The notes: generated from the sequence alone by a model not told the origin. Positions 10,020 through 18,330 are shown, counted from the first letter of the stretch. The stretch: 38,458 nucleotides of DNA from Chara braunii (GCA_003427395.1 BFEA01000228.1:533226-571683); one strand, 5' to 3'. A program made the numbers and translations.

Positions 10020-10400
10020 TCAAGAGTAGAGGTCGAGAATCGAGTAGAGGAGTTGGGGGCTGAGATTCTTGAGAGAGTCTATGACAATGAGCGATCGTAT
10101 GCACGGACGAGCTTCATTGCATTCTTTAGATAGCTTCATTGCATTCTTTAGATTTGACAAAGGTTCCCGAGTAGACTTTTCTTCCGGATATCTTGACCAT
10201 GTGACTTTGTCCTCAAGAATAGACCTAGAATCCTGTGAAGTTTGAGTGTTACAACGACCAATGATTGCTTCTATAGTGAACTCAGGGCCTGTGGGTGTCA
10301 TGACAGGAGGTGGTCTAGGATAGTGCTACGACGACCAATGACTGCTTCTATAGTGAACTCAGGGCTTGTGGGTGTCATGACAGGAGGTGGTCTAGGATAA
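10020..10400 (-). pseudogene. Ty3/gypsy element 2: chromodomain end with tandem duplications
   Basis: The minus strand encodes PEFTIEAIIGR, then VTWSRYPEEKSTREPLSNL, a chromodomain in the position typical of chromoviral integrases. The frame runs on to a stop at 10,020. The N-terminal half is duplicated head to tail: about 10,248-10,322 and 10,323-10,399 share CGACCAATGA, GCTTCTATAGTGAACTCAGG and GGTGTCATGACAGGAGGTGG. A second small duplication (TTCATTGCATTCTTTAGAT) repeats at about 10,114 and 10,135. Confidence 0.88.
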
Positions 10401-10483
10401 GGTCCATCAGAGAACTTTGGTGGTGATTCATGATATTCCTTGAGGTATTTTGCATGGAAGACAGGGCAGACATGTTCTATATC

Positions 10484-11572
10484 TCAAGGTAGCTGGGGTA
10501 TGAAATTTACAGGGGAAGTTTGGGCGATGATTGGGAATGGGCCAATCCACTTGTTGCAGAGCTTGGGACTAAGGCCAAGTTCGGGTTCAAAGCCCTTGGC
10601 TGAAAGCCAGACTTCGTCTCCGACTTTGAATGTGACATCACGGCTGCGAGCGCTGATTGTCTTTGCTTGTTTCTCTTGAGCGAGATGGATAGTATCAGTG
10701 GTTTCACAAGTTAGGTGGTTCGTTATAGCAGCCCATTCATTGAGAGAAGGACCAGGGGTGGAAGGGTTCATTTGGTGAGGAAGCAGCAAGTCGGAGGGTA
10801 AACGCAGGTGATAGCCTGGATTGAGATAGAATGAGGACATATCGGTGCCAGGGCAAACAGCATTGTTGTAGGCTATCTCTAAGGTAGTGAGTAATTGGTC
10901 CCAATCGTGTTGCTGAGGATGGCAATACTTCCTAAGGATTCGTTGAAGGGTATCACTCATCTTTTCGGTCTGGCCATCAGGCAAAGGATAGAATGCAGTG
11001 TTGTACTCAGAGTTGCACCATACAAGGAGAACAAGTGTTTCCAAAAAGCGGAGAGGAAACGACTGTCCCGGTCACTAATGATATTTCCAGGGAGGCCATG
11101 AAGCTTGGCGACATAATCAAAGAACATCATTGCAACATCCTTGGTTGTAGCAGAGGTAGTACACGGGATGAAGTGGGGAGACCACAAACGAAGTCCATGG
11201 AAACAGATTGCCCACATTGTGTGGATTCGGACAAAAAAATTATATATTTTCTGCCTTGTCATGATTTAAAGGGTTAACAGCTTGACATGTGGGCCAAGAT
11301 TGGAGGTATTCTTTGACGTCTTTGAGCACCGAAGGCCAATGAAAGTAGCAAGAGATGTTATCAAAGGTTTTCTGGAAGCCAAGATGTCTTGCTGCTTTTG
11401 CGTCATGGTGTTCAACAAGAAGATGAGTACGGAGACCGCAGACATCAGGTACACACAGACAACGAGAACCTTTAAGGTCTATGTACATTAGGCCATCGAT
11501 GAGGGAGTAATCGGGGACAGTGTCCATATCACGGAGCTGGGAAAACACATGAGAGAAGTCAGAACAAGACAA
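10484..11572 (-). pseudogene. Ty3/gypsy element 2: integrase (remnant)
   Basis: Three overlapping minus-strand frames cover the integrase. The zinc-binding part (11,240-11,572) has VEHHDAKAARHLGFQKTF .. YFHWP .. SWPTCQA, an H..H..C-type finger partly degraded. The catalytic core (10,957-11,262) has LHGLPGNIISDRDSRFLSAF with the second catalytic Asp. The C-terminal part (10,484-11,044) has PLPDGQTEKM with the Glu region, WDQLLTTLEIAYNNA, FKVGDEVWLSAKGFE and LCNKWIGPFPII, the GPF/Y-type module. Frame changes between the three pieces and altered zinc ligands show an inactive copy. It is a different lineage member from element 1, since the conserved blocks differ clearly in sequence. Confidence 0.92.
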
Positions 11573-12015
11573 ATAACCGAGAGAAAATCGGTTATGTATG
11601 ATGGGGATAGCTGGGCATGAGATATATGGGTTATGACTCGGTCCTCAGGCTTGTGATCAGGTCTTCTTGACAAGACATCAGCAACATGATTACTTTTACC
11701 GGGTGTGTAGCAGATGGTGAAAGTAAATTGTGCAAGGAAGTCGAACCAATGAGCTTGCCGTGGTGTAATATGCTTCTTGGTCATGAGATTGGACACATTA
11801 GTGTTGTCGGTGTGGATGACAAAGTGTTGCCCATTAAGGTATGGGCACCAGACTATAAGTGCATGAATGACAGCAAGGAGCTCTATCTCATTGGTGGGGT
11901 AATGCATCTCAGCAGGGACGAGTTCCCTACTTTCAAAGGCAATCGGGTACTCACCCTCAAGGGCTTCTGGGGTGGTAGGTGATTCTGCGATTGAAAGGTC
12001 GGTAATGGAGTACAA
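11488..12015 (-). pseudogene. Ty3/gypsy element 2: RNase H domain (remnant)
   Basis: The minus-strand frame reads PIAFESRELVPAEMHYPTNE, ELLAVIHALIVWCPYLNG, FVIHTDNTNVSNLM and ICYTPGKSNHVADVLSRRPD. These are the standard motifs of the gypsy RNase H (catalytic Glu in the NEIELLA block, TDN in place of TDH). It removes the RNA template during reverse transcription. No reverse transcriptase palm precedes it: the sequence upstream on the minus strand passes directly to protease-region sequence, so the polymerase has been deleted. Confidence 0.92.
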
Positions 12016-12047
12016 AGAGGACTCACGGGCGAAGTCTGGGGGGCAGT

Positions 12048-12400
12048 GCGATCAATCATGATGGCTGTGTTCTTATCTCCTAAGTGTGCAAGATAAGTGG
12101 GGGTGGAGAGAGGGGGCAAACACAATGCTCAGGGAGGTCGAGGTTGGTGATCTCGAGTGGGATATTGATGGGGTCACCAGAGGGTGGGGTGAGGCAGAAG
12201 GCCGACGGATGGAATGTGCAAGGCATGTAACGATCAAGCCGATGGATTCCGAGGACGATGTCGCACATAATATGCATAACATCAAATGAGACCAGGTTGC
12301 AGAGGGTTCCTATAGTCCTTAAAGTCTGGGGGACAGTGCGATCAATCATGATGGTTGTGTTCTTATCTCCTAAGTGAATTATGATAGGAGACTGTCCCAA
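12048..12400 (-). pseudogene. Ty3/gypsy element 2: protease C-terminal region (remnant)
   Basis: Minus-strand sequence NTTIMIDRTVPQTLRT, DVMHIMCDIVLGIHRLDRY and DPINIPLEITNLDLPEH resembles the end of the aspartic protease (C-DIVLG-x-x-LDRY corresponds to the conserved ILG..WL block) and the spacer before reverse transcriptase. It joins RNase H sequence at about 12,015-12,050, implying loss of the polymerase. A related scrap lies at 23,999-24,062. Confidence 0.75.
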
Positions 12401-12890
12401 GCGAAGTAAGACCGGCCTTGCTATGTATCCATGACCGCAGGGTCAAACTCGGATTGCGGTCGGGATCCCAACCACTGGCCATGGCCCCGGGGGTCAGGTG
12501 CGGCCGAGAATTTCTCATATTTAAATTTAAAAAAATAGACAAAAAAACAAAAACAAATATTGGGTGGATTCCGAGGACGATGTCGCACATAATATGCATA
12601 ACATCAAATGAGACCAGGTTGCAGAGGGTTCCTATCGTCCTTAAAGTCTGGGGGACAGTGCGATCAATCATGATGGTTGTGTTCTCATCTCCTAAGTGAA
12701 TTGTGATAGGAGACTCTGTCCCAGGCGAAGTAAGACCGGCCTTGCTATGTATCCATGACCGCGGGGTCAAACTCGGATTGCGGTCAGGATCCCAACCACC
12801 GGCCACGGCCCCGGGGGTCAGGCGCGGCCGAGAATTTGTCATATTAAAAAAAAAAAATAGACAAATAAAAAAAAACAAATATCGGGATGT
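12241..12890. repeat. Tandem duplication, period about 323 bp, of protease end plus GC-rich insert
   Basis: TGGATTCCGAGGACGATGTC begins both copies (12,243 and 12,566). The shared text runs through the protease end, then an insert beginning AAGACCGGCCTTGCTATG and ending in A-rich DNA (12,400-12,560 and 12,723-12,890). The GC-rich insert (CATGACCGC, GGTCAAACTCGG, CCCCGGGGGTCAGG) must have been in place before the duplication. It resembles the GC-rich block at 19,745-19,905 in style. Confidence 0.9.
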
Positions 12891-12990
12891 AGCGTTTGAA
12901 AAGCCCTACAACCCTATATTTGTTTTTTGGATTTAGAAGTCTAACTTTATTTTAAAAAAATAGAAAATGAAAAAATAAGTATTTTAATCA
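12891..12990. other. AT-rich unassigned DNA
   Basis: Short AT-rich stretch between the tandem duplication and the MITE; nothing recognised. Confidence 0.5.
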
Positions 12991-12998
12991 AAAGAAAC

Positions 12999-13275
12999 CT
13001 AGGCTACCAGCCGGGCCGTCCGGGTCCCGGGTGGTCAGCCCGTGCAATGACCAGGGAAGGTCCCAGCAAAAAAAAAAAACAAAAAAAAAAAAAACCGAAA
13101 AAAAACTATGTTATGCAGAAAAATAAACTGAACAGCTTTTGCCTTAGGGTCACATCGAAATTCTTCACCAAATTTAGAATAAAAAATAAAATTGAAAACT
13201 ACTTTTTTTATTATTATTATTTTATTTTTTTTGGCCCGGCTGGGCAAGTGACCCCGGGCCACTTTGGTAGCCTAG
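12999..13275. mobile_element. MITE with 8-bp target duplication (hAT-like by target-site size)
   Basis: An 11-bp perfect terminal inverted repeat, CTAGGCTACCA at 12,999-13,009 and TGGTAGCCTAG at 13,265-13,275, encloses 277 bases. The element is flanked by an exact 8-bp direct repeat AAAGAAAC (12,991-12,998 and 13,276-13,283). Subterminal GC-rich blocks (CCGGGCC-containing on the left, GGCCCGGCTGGGC on the right) and an A-run left/T-run right make the arms partly complementary. There is no coding capacity. An 8-bp duplication is typical of hAT transposons, but the terminus is not the usual hAT CAGGG type, so the superfamily is inferred. Confidence 0.85.
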
Positions 13276-13386
13276 AAAGAAACGTAATAAAAAAAGGGAG
13301 GTGGGATAAACATGGTGCACATGTTTCTTTGATTCTTTTTCTTACAACAGATGCAAAGATAAAATCATAAAAGGGAAAAAAGATAA

Positions 13387-13415
13387 NNNNNNNNNNNNNN
13401 NNNNNNNNNNNNNNN
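13387..13415. other. Assembly gap (N)
   Basis: Twenty-nine N bases next to microsatellites. Confidence 1.
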
Positions 13416-13423
13416 AAACATAC

Positions 13424-13426
<3 letters not shown>

Positions 13427-13474
<48 letters not shown>

Positions 13475-13563
13475 GATTGGTTGTGATTGGTTGGTTGGTT
13501 GATTGGTTGATTGGTTGATTGATTGATTGATTGATTGATTGATCGATTGATTGATTGATTGAT
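13427..13563. repeat. (TTGA)n microsatellite
   Basis: ATTG/TTGA tetranucleotide array with TTGG variants in the middle; translated frames give only Asn-Gln-Ser repeats. Confidence 0.97.
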
Positions 13564-13594
13564 CCAGAAAGAAAGAAAAAAAGCGCACGAACAC

Positions 13595-13602
13595 GCGCGC
13601 GC

Positions 13603-13670
<68 letters not shown>

Positions 13671-13680
13671 GTGTGTGTCT
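13595..13680. repeat. (GT)n microsatellite with (CG)n head
   Basis: A short CGCGCG start runs into a (GT) array, a potential left-handed DNA former. Confidence 0.97.
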
Positions 13681-14236
13681 TAAGGTATGTCATAACGAGA
13701 CACGGGATGATACGGAACCCATATCATAAAAAAAAGCTCTGAAATAATATATCGGCGCATCCTCCGTATACTCAAGCTGGACAGTCACAGGATTTTCCTC
13801 GACCATTCCCCCGCATAAGGAGTGTCATGGTTTCGACTCAGGGCAACACGTCAGCTTATACACCACTTAGATAAAGCCGCAGAAACAAGCGTTCTTTTCA
13901 TAAAAGAAATTACGAAAAAAAACAATACGAAATAACACCAAATAAAACCAAAATATATATATAATGTCACATAACTATTGACTAAGAGAGTAAGCACGTG
14001 AAGTAGAAGAAGAAATAAGATGAGCGAAGAAAAGAAAAATGAAAGGACAGACAGGCAAAGAGACAAACAAACCAGAATGACACAAAACAGTGTCCTCTTA
14101 TTCTTTGTTTCACAGTATTATTATTTCTTTCAGTGTTTTACAAAAAACAATTTACATTGAATCAAAGGATAAAAATAAAAAACAAAGACACATTGAAATC
14201 ACTCAGTTTCTCAGTCTTCTTAACACCTCCTCCACT
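13681..14236. other. Unassigned DNA
   Basis: AT-rich in its second half. Short frames only, none recognised, and no repeat terminus seen. Confidence 0.5.
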
Positions 14237-14599
14237 ATGCCTCTAACGTACAAGGCTCACCACATTGATGAAGTTGAGCGCGAGCTGCCCCCATCCCCGT
14301 ATGCCATAACAGCCCACTTGCACGCTATGGGAAAGAGGCAGAGTGAAGGAAGAGGTGTTAAACACAAGGAAGAGAGGAGCAAAAAAGGAAAACCGATAGG
14401 CAGAGGGAGAAAAAAAATTGACCCAAACATCTTCTTTCTTTCACTGCATTCTTCTTTCTTTCACAGTTTTGCAGTTTTGGTGAAGAGTCTACCACGTTCG
14501 CTTTTCAGCGCACCTGCACTTCCTTCTTCATTTTTCATCTTCATTTTCACCCTTCAGACTTTTCTTTTGAGGGTGTTAAGGTGCAGGGTACAAACATAG
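14237..14599 (+). CDS. Hypothetical short open frame, Lys/Arg-rich then hydrophobic
   Basis: An open frame containing ATG at 14,237 reads MPLTYKAHHIDEVERELPPS and continues through a basic segment (HKEERSKKGKPIGRGRKK) into a Phe/Ser/Leu-rich end that is probably not coding. I do not recognise a family. It is convergent with the Josephin/RING gene and lies just beyond its 3' end, so it could equally be transcribed flank of that gene or chance. Its last part falls in a repeated stretch (14,436-14,720), which argues against coding there. Confidence 0.2.
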   Translation: MPLTYKAHHIDEVERELPPSPYAITAHLHAMGKRQSEGRGVKHKEERSKKGKPIGRGRKKIDPNIFFLSLHSSFFHSFAVLVKSLPRSLFSAPALPSSFFIFIFTLQTFLLRVLRCRVQT

Positions 14600-14720
14600 T
14601 AAGATGACACGAACTTATGTTCTTCTTTTACTGCATTCTTCACAGTTTTGCAGTTTTAGTGAAGGGTTGCCCACCTTTGCACATTCTTGTACTCTTTTCA
14701 GCGCACCTGCACATTTTTGC
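14436..14720. repeat. Imperfect direct duplication 3' of the Josephin/RING gene
   Basis: CACAGTTTTGCAGTTTTGGTGAAG .. TTTTCAGCGCACCTGCACTTCC (about 14,461-14,525) recurs as CACAGTTTTGCAGTTTTAGTGAAG .. TTTTCAGCGCACCTGCACATTT (about 14,641-14,716). The second copy lies immediately next to the gene's stop codon. Confidence 0.8.
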
Positions 14721-14737
14721 CAGGGTGCAAGGTACGT

Positions 14738-15711
14738 CTAAGTAAGACCCTCACGACAGATAGGACAACTATCATAAGGATGCGGGAGATGGTAGCAGTC
14801 CTCCCGCTGATCTACAGGACGAAAACCATTCAGGTAAGCAACTTCGTCACAACAGGAGTCAGGGCGGCTAGCATTAACCATACCTCTCAAGCATCCACGA
14901 CAGAGGGCATGCCGGTTGCAAGCCATGACGATTGTGGGGAGTTCAACATCACAGTTAAGTGCACATTCACTATAGCGCCCGCAGGCACAGATGGGATATA
15001 CTGCATCTGAATGTAGAGGATGTTCACAATCCGGATACATGTGGCATCCTTGGCAACAGCGGGCCCGAAAAATTATACGGTTGTAGTGATGTCGACAAAG
15101 TCGATGCTTTCCACAACCAAGTGTAACTGTGTCAGTGATCTCACAAAGAAGGAGGTCACAAGGTGTTAGTGCAGCATGTGGGGGAATGAAGACTAAAGCA
15201 GGCACGGTGACAGACATGGAGGTAGGCACGGAGACAGACACAGAAACGGGCATGGAGACAGGTGTGGAGGCAGGCACAGAGACAGGTGCAGAGGCGGGGA
15301 CAGAAGTACACGTGGTACCCATAGAGTCAATAATCTGGAAGGAGACAGACATAGAAACAGGCACAGAGACAGGTACGGAGGCAGGCACAAAGATAGGCGT
15401 AGAGGCGGGCATGGAAATACACGAGGTACCCATAGGGTCAATGACCTGGAACAGTTGCAGGTTAGGGTAATTACGCACGAGATCACACATGGCAGTAATA
15501 GTTTGCACCATAGCACCGCCATTCCATAATTCCCAAGAACCAGAGGCACGGACAAGAGCGGTGTAGTGGCCAGAAGCATGTAGAATATAGGCACAAACGT
15601 GCGAACAGTGGTCCGGGTCGCCACCCGAAGGGGCACGCTGCATATCAAGTCGGCGCCTTATCAAAGCAGTCTCCAAAACAGAGATATTGAATCCCCCATG
15701 TCGAGTGTAAT

Positions 15712-15753
<42 letters not shown>

Positions 15754-16369
15754 CACATAAGAGACAAAAACGTTGCAATCGGCGGACTCGGGCGGAGGTC
15801 ATTGACTCAGATTGGTACAAGTCATGGCGAATCTAGGGAAATTGTGGCCTTAGTATAAAAAAACACAAAAAGCAAGAGGGTGGCAAAAATTGACAGAGGT
15901 TTGCAATTGAAGAGTCAGAGACAAATCAGGCAATTGCTAGTATCCCATAAAAAACCCATATATAGGTGGAGCGGCACCCTGCCGTGTTTATAAGGGTTAT
16001 ATATACGGATTGACGAGAGCAATTACATAAGAATTAATCAGAAAGAACACTCACACTAAATCTGTAACCAGAGTAAGCATCTCCGATCGTATGCAGGCAA
16101 TTTGTTCGAGGATCTAGTGCTAGTCGCCCTTCTCGTTCTTCACCCCAGATCTGAGTCAAGGGTTCATCCGTGAGGTGATGGGTTATTCCCCCATATCCAT
16201 GTGAGATGCAAATGCAATGATTACATACGCACAGGGACTTGTTAGAAAATGGCAAAATCGATGCATACCTTATAAGTCACACTTGCATATAGCGCCTGCT
16301 TTCCAGCACAACAAGTTTTATGCTACTTACCGGGAGCAGGTCTTCCTCCCAAAAAAAAAACACATCCAT
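14738..16369 (-). CDS. Josephin-like deubiquitinase fused to two RING-like zinc modules (three-exon model)
   Basis: Predicted ubiquitin-pathway protein of about 438 residues. Exon 1 is 16,369-16,331 (ATG; ends before GTAAGT). Exon 2 is 16,237-16,055 (acceptor AACAAG; ends before GTGAGT). Exon 3 is 15,832-14,738 (acceptor TTTCCCTAG with TACTAAG branch site; stop TAG). Introns are 93 and 222 bases, and all joins are phase 0. Josephin signs: SLCVCNHC at the start of exon 2 (candidate nucleophile Cys16), GGFNISVLETAL in exon 3, then HYTALVRASGSWELWN with candidate His163 and Asn178. The His+11 Trp and His+15 Asn spacing equals that of ataxin-3. A Pro/Val/Ser linker of two 37-residue repeats follows. 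RING-like module 1 is C-x4-C-x9-C-x2-H-x2-C-x2-H .. C-x2-C (ligands C221 to C259, numbered from the TTG codon at 15,820). Module 2 is C-x3-C .. C-x2-H-x2-C-x2-C .. CPIC (C286 to C355). Oddity: an (AT) microsatellite encodes a Tyr-Ile run. The exon 1/2 join is least certain; the family call for exon 3 is firmer. A degenerate or transposon-carried copy is possible. Confidence 0.62.
15227..15451 (-). repeat. 111-bp tandem duplication inside the linker-coding exon
   Basis: Two head-to-tail units (about 15,451-15,341 and 15,340-15,227) each begin with the end of the Josephin-like domain (FQVIDPMGTSC / FQIIDSMGTTC) followed by PAS/PVSVP runs. The frame is preserved because the unit is a multiple of three. 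Within each unit the smaller GGAGACAGG-like phrase repeats about every 12-24 bases. Confidence 0.9.
15716..15752. repeat. (AT)n microsatellite within exon 3 of the Josephin/RING model
   Basis: Uninterrupted AT run. In the gene's frame it encodes alternating Tyr and Ile (about 12 residues). Splicing it out as an intron ending at TATATAG would not keep the reading frame with the nearby donors I could see, so I model it as coding. Confidence 0.9.
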
Positions 16370-16429
16370 AATCTTGTATTCAACAACCAATAAACATAAA
16401 ACCTCCATATGGAGCGCTGGCGATAGCGG

Positions 16430-16740
16430 GCGTTGCTATGGCAGGTGCGACGCTGCTGGTTGTGGGCGCAGCTATGGTGGGTACCTTGGCTGGCGATAGC
16501 GGGCACGGCTCGGCTGGCTGCGAGCGCTGGCGATAGCGGGCGCGGTGCACTGCTGGCTGCGAGCGTTGGCGATAGCGGGCGCGGTGCGGCTGGCTGTGGG
16601 CACTGCTATGGCAGGCGCGACGCTGCTGGCTGTGGGCACTGCTATGGCAGGTGCGATGCTGCTGGCTGTGGGCGCAGCTATGGTGGGCGCATTGCTGCAG
16701 GCTGGGGGCGTTGGCGAATGGTGGGCGCAACGCTGCTAAA
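16430..16740. repeat. GC-rich tandem repeats, main period 36 bp
   Basis: Units such as GCTATGGCAGGCGCGACG and GCTGCTGGCTGTGGGCACT repeat with a 36-bp period between about 16,600 and 16,700. Related GGCGATAGCGGGCGCGGTGC units lie at 16,490-16,595. Both strands stay open (138 codons minus, 207 plus) because the period is a multiple of three, giving 12-residue repeats such as CHSSAHSQQHRT. It lies just upstream of the Josephin/RING start codon. I regard coding as unproven. Confidence 0.9.
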
Positions 16741-16958
16741 GAGGGGCTGTGAGAGGGAGGGGGGGAGATGGAGGAATGCTCTGTGCTGTGATCCATGGCG
16801 TCACAAGTTGATGCATGGGATTAGGGACGATCCTTCACTTGCTTTGTTTGACAAAGGTTTCTGTGTTTTACTCTCGACGCATGTGGTGGAGGGTGAAATG
16901 ACATGGAGTAGGGTGGGAGAGAGGAGTGGGTGGGGGCCTCTGGCGGACCTCATCAAGA

Positions 16959-17022
16959 GCATCAACGGCGGTGGGAGAGCATCAACAGCGGTGGGAGAGC
17001 ATCAACGGCGGTGGGAGAGCAT
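16959..17022. repeat. 20-bp tandem repeat, three units
   Basis: Three near-identical units of AGCATCAACGGCGGTGGGAG with one base change in the middle unit. Confidence 0.92.
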
Positions 17023-17387
17023 CGTCAACAACGACCATCTCAATCAGGATGGGTGACCTGGTGGTACAAATAAGCATATGAGGGGCAAGCATTGTCAGGA
17101 GTTAATCGCAGCGGAGCAAATACTAGTGATGTTTGGCGCAGGCTGTGGAGGTGATAAGAGCACTTCCTTAGTTTAAGGGATGGCAGTGCGAATATATGCT
17201 GTGGGGCGAGTAAGGGCGATGGTGAGTTTTCTTCAGGAGCACATCGAACGGCAGGTCAGCGGCAGAAGCACGAGGAGAGCCTACATTTTTATAAATTTCA
17301 TCATCGTCAGCATCATCTTCCACATGACACCGTTGAGCATGGCCGTTGCGCAAGGATGAAAGCAGCGGCAGGTCTTGTCACCAGCAT
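17023..17387. other. Unassigned DNA
   Basis: Nothing recognised on either strand. Confidence 0.4.
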
Positions 17388-17399
17388 CATCAGCATCAG

Positions 17400-17434
<35 letters not shown>
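17388..17434. repeat. (ATC)n microsatellite
   Basis: CAT/ATC triplet array, encoding His or Asp runs in open frames that I do not accept as genes. Confidence 0.97.
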
Positions 17435-17435
<1 letters not shown>

Positions 17436-18127
17436 GGCATTTGGCGGTCGTGGGTAATGTTCGTCTTTTTTTCATCCATCTTCTTCTTCGTGCCCTTCCC
17501 TCCTCCTTCTTCCCCTTCCGACTCTTCTCTTTACTCGGCTGCCTCTTCGCTTTTTTCTTCCCTCCCCCCCTCCTCCTTATTCGTCCTCTGCCCTCTTCTC
17601 CTCGTTTTCTATTCTCTCATTTGCTCCTCTTCGGGGTTGTTCCGCCGTCTCATCCATTAAGGACGAGGAGTGTAGTGGGGCAACAATGGGTGGAAGTGGA
17701 GGAGGGAATGGGGTAGGAGGGGCCGGGGTAGGAAGAAGGTGGGGATAAGAGAGGGAGAGAAGGGGAAAGGTAGTAGGTGAGGAGGTGGGAGATTAGGATT
17801 TAGGGGGGAAAGGGATGGGCCACTTAGTAATACAAGCTGTACTATTCTCCTAATTCTTACTTCTAATTAGTATCCTTTTTAACTAATTAATCAACATCCA
17901 ATCATCATACATATCATTATCCTAATAACCAAATCTACTCTTTCAATATCCTAATTAAATATCTAAATTAAATTTCTAAATTTCTAAATAATATTCCCAA
18001 ATATTCCAGAATCATCGTAACTCTCAACTCCTACAACTAAGCTGATTGGAATTTTTAATACCTAAAATTCCTAAATTCCTACATTTCCAATTTCTGCATC
18101 TCCAATCTGCATTTCCACCTTCCATGG
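17435..18127. other. Pyrimidine-rich then AT-rich unassigned DNA
   Basis: A CT-rich stretch (about 17,465-17,660), a G-rich stretch (17,670-17,820) and an AT-rich stretch (17,830-18,110) follow one another with no coding or repeat family recognised. Confidence 0.5.
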
Positions 18128-18330
18128 TTATATATTCGTTGCATTTGCTTCCATAAGCTGACTCTTATCCAATTCTATTGCAGAATTTTGGTCTTCAAGA
18201 TTTCTCCAGTCTGCATTTTTACGTTCCATGTTCTTATTTTCGCTGCATTTGCTTCCATAAGCTGACTCTTATCCAATTCTTTTGCAGAAACCTGGTCTTC
18301 AATATTTATCCAGCAACTTCTCTGGTTCGA
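18128..18330. repeat. Tandem duplication of about 106 bp carrying a splice-acceptor-like site
   Basis: GCATTTGCTTCCATAAGCTG followed by ACTCTTATCCAATTCT and TTGCAGAA occurs at about 18,139-18,185 and 18,244-18,291, each followed by GGTCTTCAA and a TCCAG. Each unit looks like a polypyrimidine tract plus acceptor on the plus strand, but no adjoining coding exon is recognised. Confidence 0.85.

Noticed and set aside
13217-13693. 158-codon minus frame with Asn-Gln-Ser and His-Thr repeats
   Set aside because: It translates the TTGA and GT microsatellites and crosses an N gap.
15129-15470. Plus-strand Thr/Glu/Gly repeat frame
   Set aside because: Antisense shadow of the PVSVP linker repeats of the Josephin/RING gene.
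15193-15648. Second minus-strand frame of 151 codons, Leu/Pro/Ser-rich
   Set aside because: Out-of-frame reading of the same exon; the other frame carries the coherent domains.
16269-16295. 27-base microexon (GCG..AAG) between AGCAG and GTATGC in the Josephin/RING gene
   Set aside because: It would require a preceding intron of only 35 bases, too short for plant-type splicing; a single 93-base intron fits better.
16433-17056. 207-codon plus-strand Gly/Ala-rich frame
   Set aside because: Produced by the 36-bp and 20-bp GC-rich tandem repeats, with the opposite strand equally open; no domain seen.
17394-17434. Regular short repeats resembling a CRISPR array at first glance (also 19,204, 22,489)
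   Set aside because: They are pure trinucleotide microsatellites without spacers, in eukaryotic DNA.
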